This document shows, in pieces, positions 36,140 to 48,849 of a DNA stretch of 64,000 nt; positions within the stretch are counted from its first letter, which is position 1; each line of letters opens with the position of its first letter. Under the pieces are notes generated by a model. The model worked only from the letters and a program-made list of their open reading frames with translations, had not been told where the DNA came from and searched no databases. Location of the stretch: assembly GCA_963921195.1 (NCBI GenBank), contig OY992537.1, positions 35,201,410-35,265,409 on the forward strand, read 5' to 3'. Made by a program: the position numbers and the translations under genes. Source of the stretch: Pegoplata infirma. Taxonomy: Eukaryota; Arthropoda; Insecta; Diptera; Anthomyiidae.

Positions 36140-39100
36140 CTGAAAGATTAAAAAAAATAGTTAATATTAAAATAGCAGTTATTAAAATATATTACAGTTT
36201 AATTTATGAAGAGTTTTATGCAATTAATTTTTTTAAAAAATTGGTTTTTGATAGAAAAAATTTCTTTTTCTATAGAAAAATGTCTTACAATCTGTGAATT
36301 TTTATAAAGGATGCATTTTTAGTTTGGGATTTATAGAAACTAAAATTTTTTATGTAGAAAATCTGTTACTCTTAGAATTTACTTTGTGGTAGAGGGTCCG
36401 TCCGTCTGTCTGTTAAAATGGCGATCACCACTAAAATATTATGCAGATATGACTGTAACTTAACATATTTATTTGCTCAAATTCTGATTAATTTTTATTA
36501 AAAAATAAAAATTGTTTTATTCGACCTTTAAAATATTATATTTTGAGGATGTTTAGTCATTATTTTCTTTACTAATTAAAACCATGATATTCTCATAGCA
36601 TAATTTTCAAGAAATTTATTTTTTTTTTTTTTTTGTTTTAAATTTATTTATGTTGGTCATTTTTGCAAGACTTAATCGACACGTGTTTCGGAATTTGTCA
36701 AGATTCCATTGTCAAGATTATTTAGCAAAAATAGAAACGATTTACTACAAAGTAGCAAACGAGTCTAATGACAAATCGTTTGTGCACAAACTAGCATATT
36801 AATACATATTCGCCTCTATTCGCAATGAGAATTAGAAAGACGAAGAAATTGTACCATACTAATAAGGCAACGATTGTCAATAACCAACAAAAATATTTAA
36901 AACAATTTTACATACGATAGTCCATTGGACTACAACAATATGTTTTTTGTGTTGTTGTTGTGAGAAAAAACTCCATATTAGGGTTATTCATCACATGGCG
37001 TGCCAACCATTATGTTCAAATTCTGATTAATTTTTATTAAAAAATAAAAATTGTTTTATTCGACCTTTAAAATATTATATTTTGAGGATGTTTATTCTTG
37101 CTCGAGGTCATTATTTTTTTTACTAATTAAAACCATGATATTCTCATAGCATAATTTTCAAGAAAATTATTTTTTACACCTCGAAAAATTTGGTATATTA
37201 CACATAACCTAAAAATACATAATGCTTTAATTCGACTGCTGGTTGCATATGTCAACCAACAAGCAGTATGTGAACAGAAATGGATACCGATAGATATTTT
37301 AACAAGTACAAAGACTTTTAAATTATTCGAACAGTTAATCAAGCAAAATTATTCGGGTAACCGAATAAAGGTTAATCGAGTGAGCGAGTGCCTAACATCG
37401 AGTGTCTTAATTGTTTTATTCAATAAAGGAAAGTACGGCTCTCGAGAAAAGTCAATTATTTTATCATTATAATGAAAATAAAAAGAATAATATTGTTTTT
37501 GATTTTATTTTATATATATCGACCTTTTTCTATTAAATTGTTTGTTATTTTTTTAGAATTATCTAAATCAGACTTTCAAGGTCATGAATTTTTCCAAAAT
37601 TAAATAAGAGACTTTTTTATTTCATTTTTTCGTATTCTTCGGTTTAAAAGATTAATCCTCTAAACACTCGAGATCAAAAAGATAGAAACTCGATGTTAAG
37701 CACTTGGTTTTCATTTTTGATATGGCCGTTAGAATCTGAAAATTTTTTGAAAGGAAAAATGTGGCTCAGTTTTGAGTTCTAATATTTTTTAACGAAACAT
37801 GTTTTAGAATTTTAAAATATCTGATCAGCACAGATATACTATGAGATGAGTAACTTTTTTAAAGCAACAAAAAAAATAATCTATTATGGCAATATCATAA
37901 ATAGAAATATTTTTGGGCCTCGAGCTAGAATAATACTCTAATCGAATTTTAAAATATTTCTATAAAGGATTTTTTTTTTAAATGTATCACATTCTGAGAA
38001 AAATTTCTAAGAGTATGAGAATTTTTGTCTTAAAATCTCAAAATTTTTCTATTTTAAAAATTTCCCAGAAACTGAGCCATGGTTTGGAATCTGAGAATTT
38101 GCCAATAGGAACAAGTAAAAAATATTAACTGAGCCTTGCCGAATATATTGATACCCCCCACAATGCAAAAATATTATTGCAAAACACTTTATTTGGAACA
38201 GAAATTTGATGAAACAAAAATAAACAAGTGAGAGTGTCACATTCGGCTGTGCCGAATCTTTTATACCAATGGTTCCCAACCTTTTTTGCACCATGCCCCA
38301 CTTTTAAGTTAAAAAATCTATATTGTCCCCCCTACACCCACGAAAAATTTGTTAATTTTTTAAATTTGTTTTAAAATTCAAAATTTACTCATTGTTAAGC
38401 AAACTTTTTGTTAAAATCATCTTTTAAACAAAGTTTTTGAAAAAGTTTTCAACAATCAACTAAAAAATTTAACTAAAATAATATTTTTTTTAGTTTAATT
38501 ATCAAAAAAAATCTTAAAAATTTGCTCGTTGTGAAGCATTCAAATTGCCCCCCAGTGGGGCGAGAATCAAAGGTTGGGAACCATTGTTTTATACCCTCCA
38601 AAATGTAAAAAAAAAAACAATTTAAAAAAAATCCAGGGGCGTTTTTTTTTTTTGGGGGGGTTGGTTGGAGACGTTAGGGAGCACCTTCCCCTTGGAATTT
38701 CGAACTTCATATGAGATAAGAATGTTGCATTTGCTTAGCAAAAGTACAAAAAAACCCTGCAAAAAATGCGGTTTTTCTTAGGTTGGTTTAGTTCTCCAAG
38801 GGAGAACTTTTTTCCCCTTGTTCCGATTTTGCCCATTTCCGAACTTAACCTGCCTAGGAATATAAGACATATTTGTGCCAAACTTCGGAAGTCTAGCTCT
38901 TTTATTTTGGACTGTATCGTGTCCTCTACAGACGGACAGACGGAAGGACAGACGGACGGACAGACGGACAGACGGACGGACAGACGGACGGACGGACATC
39001 TCTAGAATGTCTTAGAATCGATCACTGATCAATAATATATATACTTTATGGAAGGGGTCATTAGGGGACACTTTTTCCCTCGCGGTAAATGTTTACAAGT

Positions 39101-42100
39101 TCATTTATTATGCTTTTTTCAGATTTTTATCATTATTTAAATACATATTTAATATCCACGCCCACAAAAGGGGGCGAGCCAACGACATTTTCTAATCCCC
39201 TGGGTACAAGTGCAGGATGTCGAACTTTTTTCACATAAAAATGTTTCATTTGCTTAATTAAAGCATAAAAAACTGTAAAAATTAAGTTTTTTTGAGGTTG
39301 GTTTAGTTCTTTAACGGGAAACTTTTTTCCCTGGCCCGAGTTTGTCCATCTCCCAGCCTATGGCCATAGGCCATATTTGTGCCAAACTTCAGGGGTCTAG
39401 CTTTTTTATTTTGTACTGTATCGTGTCCTCCACAGACGGATGGATATCGCTACAATGTCTTAGAATCGATCAACAAAAAATATACTTTATGGGGTCCTAT
39501 TCTAGGAATTAAAATATCGGACTCCTAGACCGATATTTCAATTCGCTACACAAGGAATTACAAAATGAGTATTCCCCCATACTGTAGTTAAGGGTATACA
39601 AAAAAAAATGGCGAAACAAATTAAACGAAATAAGGGTAGGCGAAAAAAAATTGTGCGAAAAACAAAATTGTACTTTCTGTATCGAATTCCGACCGCATGT
39701 GTTCAAATGCAGGCAAATTAGAGCATGTTTAGGTTATGTAGAATGTACGAAAATTTTCGAGGTACCCTTACATTTTCGTTTAAATATTTTGAGCCGCTGC
39801 AGTGACATCGCTCCATTGCAATGCCAAACTTCCCGATGCAACAAGTATGCATAAAAATTGTTTTTGTCTCAGAATTTGGAAACACTAATTTAGGAAAAAT
39901 GTCTCTGAATTTGAGAACTTTATAATAGGAAAAGTTTCTAAGAATATGAGAATTTTTTTGTAGAATCAAAAAAACAGAATCTAAGAAATGTCTCAGAATC
40001 TTAGAACTTGTATGTAAAAAAATCCTATAATCAGAGAATTTTCCCAGGGTATATAAATCTTTAAACATGAGTTCAAGTTTCATCGTTTTGATATTGAGAG
40101 TCATTCTTTGTAAGTCTTTATTTTCAATATGATTTCCAATAAATCAAAAAATCACATAAAACCCCACCTGCTTTCGTCCATTAACAACTTACATTAGTTT
40201 CACTATCTCTTATTAGAAAATCACCATCATGTCCGTGTTGATTTAAAACCGTATCACATTGACTGCGTGTTATAGCTCCATAATACCATGATTTACCAGC
40301 TAGATTTGGTCTTTCCATGGGTGGTGGTGAATTTTGTGGCAAACTATCAGTTCGTCGATCTATAGAATCACCATTAGCATTATTTGGACCACTACCACCA
40401 CCGACAACACCACCAACACTGCCTCCAACGCTGCCACCACAACCACTAGCATTACCATTACCCGCTGCTCCACCATTATTACGATATGGTGTTGCCAAAT
40501 AATCATTTAACTCTTGTAAATAATTGCGTGGAACTAAACCGACTTGACCCTGATTATTTCGAGCTTTATACCAATCGGGATCGGAGGCAGGACGATCGAC
40601 AATTTCTAAACGATCGCCTTTTTCGAATGATAATTCTTGATCATTATTTGAATTGAAACTATATAAAGCCACCTGAAAGACAAATGGAAAATAAAAAAGT
40701 TAATGAATAAGTTTCTAACATTTTCAATTTACATACCAGTATATCTAATACATTTTCCGCCATTGCATATGTATGTATTTCACCATCATTATCACAATCT
40801 TCAGTTGTGTAGTTGCTTGGAAACCAGCCCACGGCATTACCACTTTGTCCCCGCCACCAGCCATCATTCGATTTCTCCAATATCAGTATACGTGTACCCT
40901 TGGTTAATGATAATTCATCTGGTTGTTGTGCTTGATAATTATATTTAACAATAGCTGAACCAATGGCCTCTGATGGATCTGGGGGCAGTCTTCGTGACAT
41001 TGTTGGACTTTCGATTTGTCTTGATGGAGAACAATTGGGTAGTGTTTTGGAGCCTGAGCCCTTTTTCACTTTTTTCTTAATGCTAAAAAAAATAAAGAAA
41101 TTTTTAATAAATTAATTCGACTTTTAATAGTTTAGTATGATAAATTATCATATTTATAAAGAGAAATTTATTCATAAAGAGAAATTTCGATACAAAAGGT
41201 GAAAAAATGGTCCTACAAACATTGAATGAGGAGCCTTCGGCAGAAAAAACATCCTTAAAAAAGTACTTTTTGAATATCTTGGTTCTAAGGGTCCAAAGAA
41301 TGGGTAAAAAGTGATACTTTTTTCTTTTTCCTGATATAATGGTCACAGAATCTTGAATTTTTAAATTTGGGTCGCTTAAGCAAACAAAAAAAAACATTCT
41401 GAAAAAGGTACCTTTTAAAAACCACATTTCTAATGGGATAAAAATTTGTACCTTGGTACTTTTTCTAACTTCTAAAATAAAAGTTCTAGAAACATGAAAT
41501 TTGAAATGGAGGACCATTTAGGAAAAAAAAAAACATTCTAACAAAAGTAAGAGGGTAAAAATAAGTACTTTGGTACTTTTTCAATATCCTGAAATAATAG
41601 TCGAAAAAACTTGGATTTTGAAATGTACTATTCTTTAACGAAACAAAACATTCTTAGAACAAAACATCACAATTAAATAAAAGGCGAGACGAAGGCGAGA
41701 ATTTTTATAAATGGGTTAAACCCTTGTTCTTTTTAATATAACAGGTAAAGAAGTTTCGGGCGGAGTGTGTCAAGAGAGAAATTTACATGAGCAGGAAAAA
41801 AAAGACACGTATTTTTTATATTTAGGGCCAACAATTTTGTAACAGTGCTGCCACATTTTGTAAAAACAGTGCTGCTGCGTGGTACTCCAATAGCATTGGT
41901 TTTTCAAAAAAATAACTGTCGAGAAAGTGCTACTTTTTCTAAAAGTCGGAATTTCTTCCTGGGTGCTTTTACTGGTGTAACTTTTTTCCAGGAATTATTT
42001 TTTTAACAAATAGTACCAAACAATTACCAAAATGATACTTTTTAATAAAATTTTGAAAAAAAACGTCAAAGATATAAAATATACCAAAATAGTCCTTTTT

Positions 42101-45100
42101 TAAAAGTACCAAAAGAGTACTTATTTATAAATAGTACCACAATAATTCTATTTTCTAAAAAGTTACTAAAAACTACTTTAAATAAAAACAAGTAAGCAAA
42201 TTATAGTCGGTCTAGACCGACCATGTGATTCCCTACACCAGAGATTCCCGGAAAATGGGTCCCAAGTTCAAACATGGACTAATTAGATCTATATTTTGTC
42301 AAATTTTTAATAAGTGTAAAAAGCACTCACAAATCAAATTTGAGTGGAATAGGCTTCTTTTTGTTGACAAAAAACCGCTTCTACTGAATATCGTGCGAAA
42401 TTTTCACATGGGAGCTAAGTCCAAAAATGGTCCGATGATAATCAGATTTGATAAGGTTATTAAAGTACGCGTTTAACATACACAAACAAAATTTTAATTA
42501 AATATTTCCTATTTTCATGAAATTTGAAAATCGGGAAGGTGCTTTGTATGGGGGCTACAAGAAGAACTGGTCCGATTTCTTTAAAATTCGGAATGGTGAT
42601 TTGTGTGGATGAAACATGATTGCCTGTCAAATTTCGAAAAGATACCTATTAAAATGCGGTTATTAGAGTCATTTGAGCCAAAATTAAAGAGGACCTTTGT
42701 ATGGGGGCTAGGTCTAAATATGGACCATTTTTTTTTTTTAATTTCAATAGGCTTCGTCCTTGCGCCAAAAGAGGCTTAAGTTTCAAATTTCAAGTCAATT
42801 GATTAAAAATTGCGACCTGTATCGTGTTTACAGCGTTTACATGGACAGACGGACGGACGGACGGACGGACGGACAGACGGACAGACGGACGGACGGACAG
42901 ACATCGCTAAATCGACTCAAAAAGTGATTCTAAGTCGATCGGTATACTTAAAAGTGGGTCAAGGACCAATATTTCGGGTAGTTACAAACATCAGCACAAA
43001 CTCATTATACCCTGTACCACAGTGTGGTGTAGGGTATAAATATGTACCAGGAGAGGATTTTTTTGTAAATATTTAGTATTATAAAAGTACATTTTAAAAG
43101 AGGTACCAAAATAGTACTTTTTGATCAAAAGTACCAAAACAGTACTTTTAAGTCTACCAAAATTACTTTTTGATCAAAAGTACCAAAATAGATTTTTTTA
43201 TCAAAAGTACCAAAATAGTACTTTTTGATCAAGAGTACCAAAATAGTACTTTTTGATCAAAAGTACCAAAATAGTACTTTTTTATAACAAGTACCAAAAA
43301 ACATTTTTTGTAAAATCTAAAAACTTTTTTCAAAATATTTCAATGAAGTGGTTTTACACACAAATTACACATAAAAGCAACATATGCTAATGTGCTCGAT
43401 TCTGGAATACGATTTTACCATTCAACTAATTTTTAAAAATTTGATATTCTTTCGAATTTTAAGATTTTAAAATTTTTTTCTTGTGAAAATTAAAGATATA
43501 GTTAATATCTTTAGTAATTACAAGAATAAATTTTAAAATCTTAAAATTCGAAAGAATATCAATTTTTTAACAATTAGGTGAACAGTGAAATTGTATTCCA
43601 GAATTGAGCACAATATTTTTTTCTTAGTAAAATGTTTCAAAATTTTTCTTTTGGTGCAAAATTTAAAAAAATATGCTTTCTGTTGTAAGCATTATATTAT
43701 ATGTATATTATAAAGTACCAAAATTATATGCCCTTACCACAAGAAAACAAAAAGTCTATTTTAACAAAAGTTTTATAAATAAAAATGCTTTTATTTCGAG
43801 CTCGAGGCCAGTATTGAAAATAAATTTTATTTTTATTTGTTTTATTTTAAATTACAAATTTTGTATTCATTTTTTGAAAGTCGATTTTAAAAACAAAAAC
43901 AATTTGTATGGAAATAAAATTAAAAGCTTATTTTAAATTTATTTTATTTTCTTGTGGTAAAGCTGATAGTTTTTTTTTTAAGTTTCAAAAATTAGTAATT
44001 TGTTACAAAACTTACTGATTTAATATTTTTGTATAAAAAGTACAAAAATAGTGCTTTTAAATAAAAATTTTTACCAGAATAGTATTTTTAACACATTTTA
44101 AAAAAAGTACCAAAACTATATTTTTTAATAAAATTTTATAAAATGTACAAAAATAGTAAAATGAATATTTTAGTACTTTTTTTAAATAGTGTAATTTTTA
44201 TAAAAAAGTATAAAATAAAAATGTAGGACTATAAAAGTACTTTCTAAAAAAAGTACCAAAAGACTATTTTTTTGCTAAAAAGAACCAAAATAATACTTTT
44301 TGATAGCATGTGTAAAAAAATGAATTTTTTGTAAAATGTTGTGTGATATTGCACAAAAATTACAAATAAAAGCTATGTAACACAGATTTGTCTTAACATT
44401 TCAATTCTATGTTAAATATTTTTTGCTTTGTAAAACATTCCAAAATACTATTTTTTAGTGTAAAATTTAAGAAACATTCTTCGGTTATTTCAAAAAAATA
44501 TGCCAACTGCTGTAAGCCCCCCTTTTTTAATTTTAAAAATTATACAAACACCTAACTGGTTAAAAAATACAAAAGTATCAATATTTGTACTCATTATTAA
44601 TTTTGTGCCATTCATTAGTATTAATAATAGAACATTTAACATTTAAATTGTCTCTGAAATAATCATAATAAAAATATGTAGTATCAGAATCAACAAATTC
44701 CCCCAACGTAGACATCAGAGAAGAAGCAAACATACTCGTACAACAACAAAAAAAGGAATGTTATCATAAATGAACTTTATTATTTTTATTACTTATTACG
44801 TAAAAACAAAAGTAGGGAACGATGAAATAACACACAGCTACTACAACAAGAACGAAAACATTTTTAAGGGAGGAATTTTAATGACGACTTTGTGCCACGC
44901 GAGTTCATAAAAATGTAAAAATAACAAAATATTAACTACATGGAAATACAATATGCTGATAGTCTTTTTTGTTAACCCTTAAGTGATTGGGCAAATTTCC
45001 TAGAGATGAAATTTTTCTATATTGACTTTTAGACAGATTTTTATGTTTATTTGGAAACCGTAAGTTGTGGGAAAAAAATATTTTACAATATTGTAGATAC

Positions 45101-48100
45101 ATATAATTAAAGAGATTAAAAATTTTAAAATTTAACAAATTTTTTAAAAAAATTTCAACAAAAAAAAATTTTTTTCAAAAAATTTTTAAACAAAATTTTT
45201 ACTGAATTTAAAAAAAAAATCTGTATTGAAGTTAGGATCTTAACGATCTCAAACTTTCAAAAAAAAATCAAATATTTGACTCTCCAACCATCTATGAAAA
45301 TTAATTGCTCTGCAATTTTCAAATCGTTAAAAGGTCATCCTCGATCGATTTTAACCCTTAATATCCTACTGGTTCCGCAAGGAACCAACCAAAAAAAATC
45401 GGTAACTTTGTTAAACAAATTTTGTTGAAACTTCCTTCTGTGACTTTAACAATGTTTACTGATACAATATCTTACATTTTCGGCTTTCACCACTTAGAAG
45501 CACCTTTTTTTTTGACACCCGTATGCTCATCAGAAAAAAAATTAGTAAAATTACGAATTTTCGAAAATTCGTTTTTTGTGTTAAAAACATCGAAATCGAA
45601 GCTGAAAAAAATATTTCCATGAATTTTTTTTTAATTTTCAGAATGTTTAAAACAAAAAAAATGTGTTACAACAAGACCTTGGTAAAATGTTGATCTCCGG
45701 GTGCCTGGTTGATTCGCAAGGGTCCAACCAGGTTTTCTTCACATAGTTCAGGTAAATATAACCTATAAACAAAGTCGTAGAACAAAACATGTTTAGAATT
45801 GCGAATTTTATAATATATATTTTTTCGGCTCAAAAAAAAAATCAGGATATTAAGGGTTAAGTCTATCTAGCGATGTTAGTCTTTTCGTTAAAATGACGAT
45901 TACGGCCCAAATATTACACAAAGATGAACCACTGACTGGATTACAAGAAAGCCTATGCGAATTTCGTTATATTCGAGTTCGAAAAATCATGGATTAAACA
46001 AATTTGGAAGTTCAGTACTTTAAAATAAAAAGTGCGAAAAAAGTACCCAAACGTTACTTTTTAATAAAAAGTACCTAAAAAATAGTACTTTATAATAAAA
46101 GGTACCAAAAAAGTACTTTTTAAAGAAAATTTCCAAAATGGTACTTTATAATAAAAAGTACCAAAATAGTACTTTTTAACAAAAAGTACCAAAATATTTT
46201 TTTTTTTAAACAAAACTGTATTTTTTAAGCATTAAAAATGAATGTATATGCAAAACGCATAAAAATAATATTTTTGTACAAAAACAACAAAAATAGTAAA
46301 GTGAAATATATATGGGGCATTCCATGTCAAATCGCACACTTTGAAAATTTTTTTTTTAGATTTTCCCAATTTGTTTGCAGTTTTTAGTACCCTTCGAAAA
46401 CTCCTTCATGGTAAATTTTCAGATTTTTTTTTGATGACCCGTTCAAAAGATATCGAATTTTTAAAAATTGGTAGTTTGTTATTTTACTCAAACTTCTTTT
46501 ACTCATAACTTCTTCAATAATGATCCAAATTTCAATTTTTTTTTTTCAAAATTTTTGATTTTTTACGTACTTTAAAAAAAAAAATCCCAAAAAATTCTTA
46601 AAAGCGCTCTAGTATGCGATTTTTAAGTTTTAAAATTTAAATCACATTTTTGAAAATGTTTGTACTTTTCGATTTTTTTTTAATTTCTTTGTGTAAAACT
46701 TCTATCGATTCTACAAATTTTTTATCCAGGAGGATCGTGGGATAAAGATTATTACTATTTTTTTAAATTTTTTAAAAAAAATTTATTGTAATTTTCCAAT
46801 CTTAAAATCATTTCTACTGCTCCAATGGTGCGTCTTAGAGGGGTTCTTTATAAGACCGGCCCCCATTAATTTTTTCGTCTTAACATTTCTTTGAAACAAA
46901 CTAATACCCTATCTCCAATTTATAAGGGGGCTCCCACACAAAACGACATTTTTTAAAATTTGCTCCAACCGCTCTAACTGCCCTAATTGTGCCCTTAGAG
47001 CAAAAAAATATATTACCGACCCACAATATTTTTTTAGTCCAAACATTTTCTCTGAACACACCTACCCTCTATCTCTAATTGTTAAGGCGGTCCCCATACA
47101 ATTTTTTTTATTTTTTGTAAATTTGTTTTATTTAATCAGCTTCTACCGGTCCAATGGTGCGTCCGAGAGGGGTCATTAGTGAGACCGACCCCCAATTATT
47201 TTTACCCTACAACATTTTTTTAAAACATACCTACGCCCTATCTCCACACCCTAAGTAGGCTTCCATTCAAAATTACATTTTTATAAAATTTGCTCCAACT
47301 GTTATTTGTATGGGAGCCTACTTAGGGAGTGGAGATAGGGCGTAAAAATAAATGGGGGTCGGTCTCACTATTGACCCCTCTCGGACGCACCACTGGACCG
47401 GTAGAAGCTGATTTAATAAAACAAATTTACAAAAAATAAAAAAAATTGTATGGGGACCGCCTTAAGAGTTAAAGATAGGGGGTAGGTGTGTTCAGAGAAA
47501 ATGTTTGGACTAAAAAAATATTGTGGGTCAGTCATACAATTTGTTGCTCTAAGGCAGTGGTCGGCACCCATTGCACGCTGGAGCCGAACACAATCGGTAA
47601 TTCACATATATACAACACGAATGTCAACAAAAAATCAACAAAGAGCATAAAAAAACAAATATTTTATTCAGTGGCAAGCTTACTTTCTTCAAAGCAGGTT
47701 GATGTCGCTTTGTTGAAGAAATACACCAACACATGCATATTTTTATTAAAACACTAATACTTTCATATGCCTCTTTCTGCCGACCACTGCTCTAAGGGCA
47801 CTATTAGGGCAGTTAGAGCGGTTGGAGCAAATTTTAAAAAATGTCGTTTTGTGTGGGAGCCCCCTTAGGAATTGGAGATAGGGTATTAGTTTGTTCCAAA
47901 GAAATGTTAAGACGTAAAAATTAATGGGGGTCGGTCTTATAAATGACCCCTCTAAGACGCACCATTGGAGCAGTAGAAATGATTTTAAGATTGGAAAATT
48001 ACAAAAAAAAATTTTCAAAAAATTTAAAAAAATAGTAATAATCGTTATCCCACGATCCTTCTGGGCAAAAAATTTGTAGAATCGATAAAGACTTCTACCC

Positions 48101-48818
48101 AAAAAAAAATTAAAAAAAAAAAAATCGAAGAGTACAAACATTTTCAAAAATGAGATTTAAATTTTAAAACTTAAAAATAGCATACTAGAGCGCTTTTAAG
48201 AATTTTTGGGGATTTTTTTTTTTAAAAGTACGTAAAAAAACAAAAATTTGAAATTTGGACCATTATTGAAGAAGTTATGCGTAAAAGAAATTTGAGTAAA
48301 GGAACAAACTACCAATTTTTAAAAATTCAATATCTTTTAAACGGGTCATCAAAAAAATCTGAAAATTTACCACGAAGGAGTTTTCAAAGGGTATTCAAAA
48401 CTGTAAACAAATTGGGAAAATCTAAAAAAAAAAATGTTCAAAGTGTCCGATTTGACATGGAATGCCCCATATGTATACATATAGCTCATTTACAAGTAGA
48501 TCTCATAACACAAAATATTCGATTTTGCAGAAAACGCGTTTAAAGTTAACAATAGAAACTGGTTTTCTATTAAAAAATGCCGGCACATAGAAAATGTAAT
48601 AATAACGTGTTCTCTTCTCAAAATATATTAACCAAGATAGTACTTTTTAAAAATGAAAAAAAAATATTAATTTACAAAATAAAAAGTACCAAAATGGAAC
48701 TTTCTTTGAAAAAGTACCAAAATGGAACTTTCTTTGAAAAAGTACCAAAAAAGTACTTTTTTACAAAAAGTGCCAATCTTGTACTTTTTTTACGAAAAGT
48801 ACCAATCTTGTACTTTAC

Positions 48819-48849
<31 letters not shown>

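Noticed and set aside
38778..39005. Arg/Ser-rich ([12 protein letters not shown]) and [11 protein letters not shown] frames
   Set aside because: Translations of the (GTCY)n tract of a mini-me-like repeat; the same happens at 42810-43076.
39718..40104. 128-codon minus-strand frame in dock intron 4
   Set aside because: Made of decayed 35-bp repeats and a mini-me fragment; no domain pattern, and spliced out of dock.
40659..40672. GTG start codon for a separate 163-residue protein
   Set aside because: The GTG is an internal valine right after a splice acceptor; the frame joins exon 3 of dock in phase.
41104..41517. 137-codon minus-strand frame next to dock exon 3
   Set aside because: Phe/Lys-rich A/T-driven frame in intron 2; lies beyond the confirmed exon-3 acceptor.
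47746..48147. 133-codon minus-strand frame
   Set aside because: Crosses the boundary of a hAT MITE into a foldback arm, so it is a chance junction.
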